A DNA stretch of 45,300 nucleotides. Source: Exilibacterium sp. (GTDB taxonomy: Bacteria; Pseudomonadota; Gammaproteobacteria; Pseudomonadales; Cellvibrionaceae). The stretch covers positions 1-45,300 of the forward strand of contig JANQMH010000091.1 of the NCBI GenBank assembly GCA_028280195.1, written 5' to 3'. Shown piece by piece: positions 34,542-42,449 of the stretch; positions within the stretch are counted from its first letter, which is position 1, and each line of letters begins with the position of its first letter. The position numbers and the translations under genes are program-made. The notes beneath the pieces are model-generated. The model saw nothing but the letters and a program-made list of their open reading frames with translations. It was not told the origin of the DNA and searched no databases.

Positions 34542-34593
34542 AAAAAGAAAAAGCGGCTCTCGAATCCAGGAACAAATCGGTTCGAGGCCGCTT
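34542..34593 (-). terminator. Rho-independent terminator of the sox/NSS operon
   Basis: On the minus strand, AAGCGGCCTCGAA (34593-34581) pairs with TTCGAGAGCCGCTT (34564-34551), giving a 13-bp stem with one bulge. It is followed at once by TTTTTCTTTTT (about 34552-34542). It lies about 55 bp after the transporter stop codon and faces the leftward operon. Confidence 0.82.
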
Positions 34594-34648
34594 GCCGCTG
34601 CTCCGGCTGCGTTTTCTGACCGATGAAAACCGGGGCAACAGCCCCGCT

Positions 34649-36025
34649 TTAGCCGGACACCCCCAGTGCGAATACCAGCAGCACAGCGACCGGCGCCAGA
34701 TAGCGAATCAGCAGGTACCAGAGTGTGAACAGCGGCCCGTCACCCAGGCCCAACTCTTCAACACACACCTGGCGGCTGACGAACCAGCCGGTAAAAACGG
34801 CAATCAGCAAGCCGCCCAGCGGCAGCAATATCTGGTTGGAAAAGTAATCCATGGCGCCGTTAATATTCCTGCCGCCAAGGGTATAGTCCTGCAGCAGGTT
34901 GTAACCCAGAATACTCAGCACACTGAGCACGGCAACAGTCGTGAGCATGAGCACGGCGCTGTTGTGGCGGGCAAACCCCTTGTGTTCCTCGAGCCAGCGG
35001 GTCAGCGGCTCGACCAGACCCAGCATGGAGGTAATCGCCGCCATTGCCAGCAGCAGGAAAAACAACACACTGACAATATGCCCGCCCGGCATATTGGCGA
35101 AGGCGACCGGCAGGGTCTGGAAAATCAAACCGGGACCACCGGCGGGGTCCAGCCCGTTGTTGAAAACTGCGGGAAAGATCACCAGGCCGGCCAGCAGTGC
35201 AACCAGCGTATCGGCGCAAACGATAACCACGACCGAGCGCGGTATGGAAACCTGTTGCGGCAAGTAAGCGCCGTAAGTCATCATGCCCGCCATGGCCACA
35301 CCGATGGAAAAGAAAGCCTGGCCAATCGCCGCCAGCACTACCGCAGCATTGATCTTGCTGAAATCGGCAGAGAACAGATAATCAACGGCTTCGGCAAAGC
35401 CGCCGACCACTATGTTGTAGCCCACCAGCGCCACCATCAGAGTAAACAGGCCCGGCATCAGCACGGTTACCGCCCGCTCGATACCTCTCTGCACACCGGC
35501 GTAGATAATGGAGCCGGTAATGAGCAGGCCCAGCAACGTCCACAACAACAGCTTGCCGGCATCGCCGAGCAGGGCCTCGAAGGACTGTGTCGCAGCGCCG
35601 GCGTCGACCCCGGCAAAGCCACTCGCCAGCGCCTTGAACAGGTAGTTCAATACCCAGCCGGCAATCACGCAGTAAACGATCAGAATGATAAAGGCCGCCA
35701 GCATATTCATACCGCCCACCAGCTGCCAGTGGCGGCTGCGGCGCTGCTGTGCGGCGACGCTGCGCATACTGTTGAGGGGAGACATTTTACCGCGCCGGCC
35801 CAACAACAGCTCGGCGATTAAAATCGGCACCCCGATGGCGAACACGCACAATAAATAAACCAGCACAAAGGCGCCGCCGCCGTTTTCACCGGTGACATAG
35901 GGAAAGCGCCAGATATTGCCGAGGCCGACGGCAAAGCCCGTCGACGCCATCAGGAAGGCAAAGCGGGATGTCCAGCTAACCCGGCCATCAGCGTCGGCGG
36001 CCTTGGGCGCACCTGTAGTCAGCAT
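34649..36025 (-). CDS. Sodium:neurotransmitter symporter (SLC6/NSS) family transporter
   Basis: The 458-residue membrane protein has about 11-12 helices. The first helix has the family sodium-site motif GFAVGLGNIWRFPYVTGENG, and GGMNMLAAFIILIVYC follows later. The ATG at 36025 is chosen because AGGAG precedes it by 5 nt and the hydrophilic head is typical; the frame open further upstream is the antisense of soxG. It is a sodium-coupled importer of amino acids or methylated amines. Being the last gene of the sarcosine oxidase operon (70 bp after soxG), it may import sarcosine or glycine derivatives; this is inference from position. Confidence 0.9.
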   Translation of the reverse strand: MLTTGAPKAADADGRVSWTSRFAFLMASTGFAVGLGNIWRFPYVTGENGGGAFVLVYLLCVFAIGVPILIAELLLGRRGKMSPLNSMRSVAAQQRRSRHWQLVGGMNMLAAFIILIVYCVIAGWVLNYLFKALASGFAGVDAGAATQSFEALLGDAGKLLLWTLLGLLITGSIIYAGVQRGIERAVTVLMPGLFTLMVALVGYNIVVGGFAEAVDYLFSADFSKINAAVVLAAIGQAFFSIGVAMAGMMTYGAYLPQQVSIPRSVVVIVCADTLVALLAGLVIFPAVFNNGLDPAGGPGLIFQTLPVAFANMPGGHIVSVLFFLLLAMAAITSMLGLVEPLTRWLEEHKGFARHNSAVLMLTTVAVLSVLSILGYNLLQDYTLGGRNINGAMDYFSNQILLPLGGLLIAVFTGWFVSRQVCVEELGLGDGPLFTLWYLLIRYLAPVAVLLVFALGVSG

Positions 36026-36095
36026 ATTTTCTCCTGCGCTTATTATGATTGTTACCGCAAACATCCGCACACAGGCGGGCCTCACAGAGAAAAAC

Positions 36096-36713
36096 TCAGC
36101 CGGCAAATTCACCTGCGGCATCGACCAGCCATTCCCAGATATAATGCGCCTGCGGCCGCTCCACATAGAGTTCGTAGCGCTGTTCAGCGGTGCGGCTGAT
36201 CGCAGCGGCAACCCCGGCAAAGCGGGTGACCGCGGCATTGCCAACACCAAACTGCCGGCGATGCAGATCCAGCGCGCAGCCCTTGGCCAAAAGCTCCGCC
36301 GCGCAGGCACCGCTGACGGCAACGGCCAGGCCGCTGTCACTGATCGGCGTGGCGAGGGCCAGCCGGCCCGGCAATATCGGTGCCAGCAGCTCGAGCACCT
36401 CCCGCTCCGCACCCGGGGCGGTAACCAGCAACCATTCATTGGGAGCCAGCCACTGGCAGCGCCGGGCCTGATTGTCCTGCGCGGCGTCATTGCCCTGCGC
36501 GGTGTCTCTGCAAACGACCCTGCCCGCCGGCGCCAGCGGCATCAGCGCCGCGGCCACCTGAGCGCAGAAATCGGCATCGGCGGCCGGCCCCTGCAGGCGC
36601 ACCAGGCCCAGCAGGGCCAGCTCTTCCAGGGCGACGGCACCGTTATCGAATCGGGCAGCCCGCCCGTTGCCGTGCAAAGCAGCCAGCGCCGAGCGCGCCG
36701 TCAAGCTAGCCAT
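36096..36713 (-). CDS. soxG: Sarcosine oxidase gamma subunit
   Basis: The 205-residue protein has the typical low-conservation SoxG pattern: WLAPNEWLLVTAPG in the middle and ALDLHRRQFGVGNAAVTRFAGVAA before YELYVERPQAHYIWEWL. It is the small partner of the heterotetrameric enzyme. The start ATG overlaps the end of soxA by 8 nt. An in-frame 18-bp duplication (36471-36506) gives the pair DTAQGN/DAAQDN in a surface-type linker. Confidence 0.9.
   Translation of the reverse strand: MASLTARSALAALHGNGRAARFDNGAVALEELALLGLVRLQGPAADADFCAQVAAALMPLAPAGRVVCRDTAQGNDAAQDNQARRCQWLAPNEWLLVTAPGAEREVLELLAPILPGRLALATPISDSGLAVAVSGACAAELLAKGCALDLHRRQFGVGNAAVTRFAGVAAAISRTAEQRYELYVERPQAHYIWEWLVDAAGEFAG
36471..36506 (-). 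repeat. In-frame 18-bp tandem duplication inside soxG
   Basis: ATTGTCCTGCGCGGCGTC (36471-36488) is followed by ATTGCCCTGCGCGGTGTC (36489-36506), with two differences. It adds six residues to a loop region without breaking the frame. Confidence 0.85.
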
Positions 36714-39711
36714 TCAATCGCACCCCTTCGGCATCGTAATGGGTGGGCGATACAATTTTCGCAGCGACGCTGTTACCGTCGGCATAGATATGGATCGCTT
36801 CGCCCATACGCGCGCGGCCACCGGCAACGAGGCCAAGGCCAATGGATTTTTTCAGCGTCGGACTGATACAGGCCGAAGTCAGATAGCCCTGGGTCTGCTC
36901 CGGCAACACGGGATTGGCACAGCTCACCATATGCCCGCCAACGGGCAGGGGCGCCTGCGCCTGCACCGCTTCGATGCCGACAAACTGCAGGCGGTCTCTG
37001 CGCAGATCGTTGACGCGGCTGAGCGAACGCCGGCCGATAAAATCATCTTTCTTTCTGTCGATGGGCGCGGCCCAGCCTAGGTCGAGGGGGTTGGTGGTGC
37101 CATCGGTGTCGGCGCCGACATGCAGATAGCCTTTTTCCATCCGCAATACCATCAGCGATTCGACGCCATAAGGTGTGATGTCAAATGCCTGGCCAAGTTC
37201 GTATACCGCCTCCCACAGGCCCAGGCCGTAGCGGGCCGGCACGCTGATTTCGTAAGAGATTTCACCGGTAAAACTGGCCCGCAACACGCGCGCCTCGACG
37301 CCGCAGATGCTGCCGCGGCGAAACTGCATATGGGGAAAGGCCGCGGCATCAAAATCGATATCGCTGTCGAGTTGCTGCAATACCTTGCGGGCATGGGGTC
37401 CGCTGACAGTGACGTTGGCCCATTGCGAGGTGACATTGTTGACAATCACCTGCAAATCCAGCCACTCGCACTGCAGCCATTCCTCCATCCACTGATAAAT
37501 CCGCACGGCACCGCCACTGGTAGTGTGGACCATAAAATGATCGTCGGCCAGGCGCACAAACACACCATCGTCGATCACCACACCGTTTTCGTTGCACATC
37601 AGGCCGTAGCGACCGGCATTGACTTTCACCGTGATGGCGTTGTTGACATAGAGACGATTGAGGAAGGTGGCGGCGTCGGGCCCTTTGACTTCGATCTTGC
37701 CCAGCGGCGAACCGTCGAACATGCCGGCACTGCGCCGCACCGCCAGCACCTCCCGCCTGACAGCGGCATCGAAGTCCTCGCCGGCGCGCAGATAACACTG
37801 CGGGCGCTGCCAGCCCATATCCTCCATCACCGCACCGTGGGCCAGGTGCCAGCTGTGGGCCGGCAGCAGCAGGCGCGGCGCATACCCTTCACCCACCTCG
37901 CGACCGGCAAAGGTGCCGATGGTAGCGGGATGATAGGGCGGCCGGAAGCGGGTGGTACCGACGTCCGCAATCGGGCGCCCGCTCAGTTCCGCCATCACCG
38001 CCAGCGCATTGATGTTACTGGTTTTGCCCTGATCCACACTCATACCGGCAGTGGTGTAGCGCTTGACATGCTCCACCGAGACAAAGTTCTCACGCCAGGC
38101 CAGCTCGATATCGGAAACTCTGACATCATATTGAAAGTCGAGCCACTGTTTTTCCGCCGCGGCATCGCGGGTGAACCAGTAGGCCTGCAGCGGCGCCTGC
38201 GGCCAGTCATCGCAGCTTTCCGCAGTGATGTCGGCGATCTGTGCAGCGCCGGCGGCCCGCGCCGCGGCCGCGCCCAGGCGATAGCCCTCGGCGAGGCAGC
38301 CGCGCAACCCGAATTCACCCTTCGCGGCGCCGGCTACGGCCACCGCCTGGGCGCAACCCGCGGGCACGAAGCAGGCTTTGCCAGCGTCAAAGTCCAGCCT
38401 GCCGCCGGCCTGAGAATAGAGATGGACAGTGGGGGTCCAGCCGCCGGATACGGCCACCAGATCACATGTCAATGTCTCCTTGTCGCCGCCCAGTTTACCC
38501 CCGCCCAAGTGCTCGGCCAGAGTGACGGCGCGGACTTCACGCCGCCCTTTGACGCGCCGCACCATGCGACCGGCCAGCAGGGGGATACGGCGATCCTGCA
38601 GCGCCTGCTGATACGGGCCGTTGACATCGCCGCGACTGTCCACCACCGCCGCCACCTGCACGCCCGCCGCATGCAGTTCCAGCGCGGTGCGATAAGCGCT
38701 GTCGTTATTGGTCAGCACCACCACTTGGCGGCCGGCCGCCACGCCGTAGCGATTGAGGTAGGTCTGCACCGCCGAGGCCAGCATAATGCCGGGACGGTCG
38801 TTATCGGCAAACACCAGCGGGCGCTCGATGGCGCCGGTGGCAATGACCACCTGTGCGGCCCGCACCCGCCACAGCCGCTCGCGCGCCCTGCGCAGATCGG
38901 CGCCGGGGCCGCGGTGATTCGACACCCGCTCCACCGCGGCGAGAAAATTGTGTTCGTAGTATGCCACCACTGACGTGCGCGGCAGCAGTATGACGTCCGC
39001 CATGGCGGAGAGTCTTTGCAGCGTCGCGGCGATCCATTCGGCCGCCGGGCGGCCGCCGATAAATCTGTTTTCACCCAGCAGGCTGCCGCCGAACTCTTCC
39101 TGGTCGTCCATCAGCACCACGCGCAGACCGCTGCCTGCCGCCGCCAGGGCCGCCGCCAGCCCCGCCGCGCCGCCACCGACAACCAGGACCTCGCAGTGCA
39201 GATTGCGTTTGTGATACTGCTGCGCATCTCGGGCCTGTGGCACCTTGCCGAGCCCGGCCAGCCGGCGCACCGCGCCCTCGTAGAAACGCCAGCTGGGCCA
39301 CATCATCGACTTGTAGTAGAAAGACGCCGGCAACAGCCGCTGCAATACCCCCAGCAGCGCCAACACATCGCGCTCGACGCTGGGCCAGGCATTCTGGCCG
39401 CGGGCTTTTAAGCCCTCGTACAAAGGCACCAGGGTGGCGCGCGCATTCGGTTCGTCAAAACCGCCACTCTCCAGCTGCACCAGGGCATTGGGTTCTTCGC
39501 GGCCGGCCCCGAGCAGGCCGCGCGGGCGGTGTAGTTTGAAACTGCGGCCCAGGCGCTTGACGCCATTGGCCAACAGCGCCGACGCCAGGGTATCACCGGC
39601 GCAACCGGTATAGGTTTTGCCGTCGAAGGTAAACCTGATGGGCTTGCCGGTATCGACCCGGTGCCGGGTATCGAGGCGTTGCAAGGGCCCGCTGCCAACC
39701 TTTTCGCTCAT
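36706..39711 (-). CDS. soxA: Sarcosine oxidase alpha subunit
   Basis: The 1001-residue length is typical of SoxA. The N-terminal ferredoxin-like domain (IRFTFDGKTYTGCAGDTLAS) is followed by the NAD-binding nucleotide fold (VLVVGGGAAGLAAALAAAGSG) and a C-terminal aminomethyltransferase (GcvT-like) domain for tetrahydrofolate (GMFDGSPLGKIEVKGPDA; GEISYEISVPARYG). It oxidises sarcosine to glycine, passing the one-carbon unit to tetrahydrofolate. The ATG at 39711 overlaps the soxD stop (ATGA), which fixes the start against a longer frame inside soxD. Confidence 0.96.
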   Translation of the reverse strand: MSEKVGSGPLQRLDTRHRVDTGKPIRFTFDGKTYTGCAGDTLASALLANGVKRLGRSFKLHRPRGLLGAGREEPNALVQLESGGFDEPNARATLVPLYEGLKARGQNAWPSVERDVLALLGVLQRLLPASFYYKSMMWPSWRFYEGAVRRLAGLGKVPQARDAQQYHKRNLHCEVLVVGGGAAGLAAALAAAGSGLRVVLMDDQEEFGGSLLGENRFIGGRPAAEWIAATLQRLSAMADVILLPRTSVVAYYEHNFLAAVERVSNHRGPGADLRRARERLWRVRAAQVVIATGAIERPLVFADNDRPGIMLASAVQTYLNRYGVAAGRQVVVLTNNDSAYRTALELHAAGVQVAAVVDSRGDVNGPYQQALQDRRIPLLAGRMVRRVKGRREVRAVTLAEHLGGGKLGGDKETLTCDLVAVSGGWTPTVHLYSQAGGRLDFDAGKACFVPAGCAQAVAVAGAAKGEFGLRGCLAEGYRLGAAAARAAGAAQIADITAESCDDWPQAPLQAYWFTRDAAAEKQWLDFQYDVRVSDIELAWRENFVSVEHVKRYTTAGMSVDQGKTSNINALAVMAELSGRPIADVGTTRFRPPYHPATIGTFAGREVGEGYAPRLLLPAHSWHLAHGAVMEDMGWQRPQCYLRAGEDFDAAVRREVLAVRRSAGMFDGSPLGKIEVKGPDAATFLNRLYVNNAITVKVNAGRYGLMCNENGVVIDDGVFVRLADDHFMVHTTSGGAVRIYQWMEEWLQCEWLDLQVIVNNVTSQWANVTVSGPHARKVLQQLDSDIDFDAAAFPHMQFRRGSICGVEARVLRASFTGEISYEISVPARYGLGLWEAVYELGQAFDITPYGVESLMVLRMEKGYLHVGADTDGTTNPLDLGWAAPIDRKKDDFIGRRSLSRVNDLRRDRLQFVGIEAVQAQAPLPVGGHMVSCANPVLPEQTQGYLTSACISPTLKKSIGLGLVAGGRARMGEAIHIYADGNSVAAKIVSPTHYDAEGVRLNG

Positions 39712-40025
39712 GCAACTACCTCTTCGACTGCGCCATCGCCGGCAGTGCTGATATGTTCCGGCACCGCTGCACCCATGGGGTAAACCGCGAGAATCTCGTG
39801 GCTGACGGTATGGCGGGCGAGGTTGAACCACTGGCGGCAACCGAAGGTGTGGCGCCAGCGCTCCAGGTGCACCCCTTTGGGATTGCTGCGCTCGAACAGA
39901 TAGCTGGCCCACTCGCTGTCGCTGTTTTGCCGCGGGTTTTGCGGCCGCTGAATATGCGACTGCCCGGCGCAGGTGAATTCCTCTTCGTCGCGCTTGCCGC
40001 ACCACGGGCATTCAATTTGCATCAT
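39708..40025 (-). CDS. soxD: Sarcosine oxidase delta subunit
   Basis: The 105-residue zinc-binding subunit has CPWCG (C6, C9) near the start and H59/C63 in RHTFGCRQWF as the other likely ligands. SGEEEFT-like text and the run WRHTFGCRQWFNLARHT are typical. Two Met codons open the gene; either could be used. It begins 24 bp after soxB and overlaps soxA by 4 nt. Confidence 0.94.
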   Translation of the reverse strand: MMQIECPWCGKRDEEEFTCAGQSHIQRPQNPRQNSDSEWASYLFERSNPKGVHLERWRHTFGCRQWFNLARHTVSHEILAVYPMGAAVPEHISTAGDGAVEEVVA

Positions 40026-40049
40026 AAGCGTTCTCCTGTTCAGCCCGTT

Positions 40050-41300
40050 TCAGTGGGCGACGCCGGCGGCGGCGCCCTCGTCAATCAGTGCGCCGTCGAC
40101 AAAGCGCTGCAGGCCGAAGGCTTCGATCAGCGGGTGAGGGCGGTCGCTGGCGATGGTATGGGCCAGCGTTTCGCCGCCGGCGGGAATGGCCTTAAACCCA
40201 CCGGTGCCCCAGCCGCCGCTGATATACAGCCCGGCAACCGGCGTTTTGCCGATAATCGGGCTGCTGTCCGGGGAGATATCCACCGTGCCGGCCCACTGGC
40301 GCATCAGTTTCAGGCGACTGAAGCGCGGAAACAGATTCAGCGTTGCCGCCAGTGTTTCCTCGACCAGGGGCAGGTTGCCGCGCTGGCCGTAGGACGGGTA
40401 GCGGTCGGTACCGCCGCCGATCAGAATCTCACCGCGATCCGACTGACTGACATAGGCGTGCACCAGGCCCGACAACACCACGCCATTCAGGCAGGGCTTT
40501 ACCGGCTCGCTGACCACGGCCTGCAGTGACTGGCTGACGATGGGCAGCTTCAACCCCGCCATCGCCGCGACGGTGCTGCTGTGCCCCGCCACGGCAATGG
40601 CCACCTTGTCGGCGCGAATGTAACCGCGGCCGGTCTCAACCCCCTGCACCCGGCCCGCGCTGGTGCGGATACCCGTCACCTGGCAGTTTTGAATGATATC
40701 CACGCCGCGATCATCGGCGCCGCGGGCATAGGCCCAGGCCACCGCGTCGTGGCGGGCGACGCCGCCGCGGTGCTGAATGAAACCGCCCCAGATGGGGTAG
40801 CGGGCGGCGCGGGAGGTATCGAGCAGCGGCGTATGGCGGCGGATCTGTTCGGTAGTCATCATCTCCGCATCCACGCCCTGCAACTGCAGTGAGTTGGACC
40901 AGCGCTCGAGGATCTCCATATCGTGGCGGCTGTGGCCCAGCGTGAGGACGCCACCCTGGCTCAGCATCACGTTGTAATTCAGCTCCCGCGACAGGCTCTC
41001 ATAGAGCTTCAGCGAGTGCTCGAAAAAATGCGTACTTTGCGGGTAGAAATAATTGGAACGCACCACCGTGGTATTGCGCCCGGTATTGCCGCCGCCGAGC
41101 CAGCCTTTTTCCAGCACGGCGACATTGCTGATGCCGTGCTTTTTCGCCAGATAATAGGCACTGGCGAGGCCGTGACCGCCGGCGCCGATAATCACCACAT
41201 CGTAAGACTGCTTCGGCTCCGGGCTGCGCCACGCCGGAGGCCAGTGCCGATGACCGCTGAGTGCGTGCTTTGCCAGCTGCAGCAGTGAATACTTTTCCAT
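40050..41300 (-). CDS. soxB: Sarcosine oxidase beta subunit
   Basis: The protein has 416 residues. The FAD-binding fold is YDVVIIGAGGHGLASAYYLA, followed by GGGNTGRNTTVVRSNY. GGVARHDAVAWAYARGAD contains the His expected to hold FMN covalently, and DSSPIIGKTPVAGLYISGGW is typical of the C-terminal part. The start MEKYSLLQLAKHALSGH (ATG at 41300) agrees with the family; an upstream ATG 14 codons earlier does not add conserved sequence. It is the first gene of soxBDAG-NSS and catalyses flavin-linked sarcosine oxidation with SoxA. Confidence 0.96.
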   Translation of the reverse strand: MEKYSLLQLAKHALSGHRHWPPAWRSPEPKQSYDVVIIGAGGHGLASAYYLAKKHGISNVAVLEKGWLGGGNTGRNTTVVRSNYFYPQSTHFFEHSLKLYESLSRELNYNVMLSQGGVLTLGHSRHDMEILERWSNSLQLQGVDAEMMTTEQIRRHTPLLDTSRAARYPIWGGFIQHRGGVARHDAVAWAYARGADDRGVDIIQNCQVTGIRTSAGRVQGVETGRGYIRADKVAIAVAGHSSTVAAMAGLKLPIVSQSLQAVVSEPVKPCLNGVVLSGLVHAYVSQSDRGEILIGGGTDRYPSYGQRGNLPLVEETLAATLNLFPRFSRLKLMRQWAGTVDISPDSSPIIGKTPVAGLYISGGWGTGGFKAIPAGGETLAHTIASDRPHPLIEAFGLQRFVDGALIDEGAAAGVAH

Positions 41301-41646
41301 GGGTATTGCCTTTACAACCTCTATACATGGTGCTGGAGACACGGGCCAATAGCCCCAGCTGCTGCCGGTATTTGCGCGTCAGGATACAGGCGGTATGTGC
41401 AGATATTGCGATGGCAGGCGACGAGGCCGACGCCTTCAGATTCGACTGCCTCTGTTCGTCTTCTGTTGTTATACCGGCGCGCCCGCCGGCGGCCGCGGGC
41501 GGTGCCGCCATATACCGTGCCGTGCCCATATTAAGACATAGGGATTATATATAAGTCAACGGGATTATTGCGCCTGGCCTTCCACGCCCCAAAAAGTGCT
41601 TCCTGCCCGATATCGGATCAAGCCGGCAGCATGAGCTGTAACGGCG
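41301..41646. promoter_or_regulatory. Region upstream of the sox operon
   Basis: These 346 bp between the leftward TetR and soxB genes hold no supported gene. Around 41535-41570 the minus strand has GTTGACTTATATATAAT, an AT-rich promoter-like stretch, but the -35 and -10 words are too close for a normal pair. The sox promoter is presumably nearby. Confidence 0.35.
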
Positions 41647-42300
41647 CTATCCCCCGCTACCCTGCCCCACCGGCGCAGCCAGTCCGGCGGCATTATAATC
41701 GAGGTATAGATCGCCCAGCTTCTTCAGACTGCAGCTCATATCACCTATATAGGAATTACTCAGGCTCCTGTAATCGGCGATACCCCGCATAATGCTGCTG
41801 ACACAGTAGTTCCAGCGCTGCATCAGCAATCTGCGCGGAATCTGGGGCAGCGCTTTCAGCAGCAGCTTCTTGAACCGCGACATGGTTCTGGCGGCAAAGC
41901 GGTTGAGGATGGAACGGATATCCGCCCCGCCCTCGGTCTCCATACGCGCCAGAAAACGCACCGCGTGATAGCCCCAGGTTTCGTTTTCCACCAACTGCAA
42001 ATAAGGTGTGATAAAGGCCTCGAGAATATCGCGTACCGCCACCTCTTCTCCGGCCGCCTCAACGGCTGCCAGGGCTTTTTCCCGGGCCTCTTCAAACCAG
42101 GCCTGAATATACTCCACCACCGCCTCGACCAGACCCAGCTTACTGCCGAAGTGGTAGTGCAGCGCCGAGTTGTTCTTGGCGCCGGCCTCGCGGTTGATCA
42201 TACGCAGGGACACACCATCGATGCCCTGCTCGGCAAACAGTTTGATGGCGGCCAGTATCAGGCGCTGCTTACTGTGGTCCGAGGCACTTATTGCCTCCAT
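41647..42300 (-). CDS. TetR-family transcriptional regulator
   Basis: The protein has 217 residues. An N-terminal helix-turn-helix (about 10-60; ILAAIKLFAEQGIDGVSLRMI, then SALHYHFGSKLGLVEAVVEY) is followed by a helical effector domain. The ATG at 42300 is chosen because AAGGA lies 7 nt upstream; the frame also continues to 42342. It lies downstream of an amidohydrolase gene and upstream of the sox operon, all leftward, so it could control either. The ligand is unknown. Confidence 0.9.
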   Translation of the reverse strand: MEAISASDHSKQRLILAAIKLFAEQGIDGVSLRMINREAGAKNNSALHYHFGSKLGLVEAVVEYIQAWFEEAREKALAAVEAAGEEVAVRDILEAFITPYLQLVENETWGYHAVRFLARMETEGGADIRSILNRFAARTMSRFKKLLLKALPQIPRRLLMQRWNYCVSSIMRGIADYRSLSNSYIGDMSCSLKKLGDLYLDYNAAGLAAPVGQGSGG

Positions 42301-42389
42301 GAGTAGGTCCTTATGCGGGGGGTTGACGGTGTCCAGGCGCACCTTGAAATAACGCCGGCCAAAAATAATCCGGGCGGCCTATGCGCCAG

Positions 42390-42418
42390 ACTCTAGCCAT
42401 TAATACAGCAATATGCAA
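42390..42418 (-). promoter_or_regulatory. Candidate promoter of the TetR gene
   Basis: On the minus strand, TTGCAT (42418-42413) and TAGAGT (42395-42390) are separated by 17 bp, each matching the sigma-70 boxes at four of six positions. It lies about 90 bp upstream of the TetR start. Confidence 0.35.
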
Positions 42419-42449
42419 GCGATCCCGCTGCCTGCGCCGGCGGCGAAGC

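Noticed and set aside
37120-38973. Long + strand open frame opposite soxA (and similar ones at 34592-35821, 9649-10905 and 16445-17038)
   Set aside because: They lie antisense to well-supported genes, have low-complexity His/Gln/Arg-rich translations and no ribosome sites; they are a by-product of high-GC codon use.
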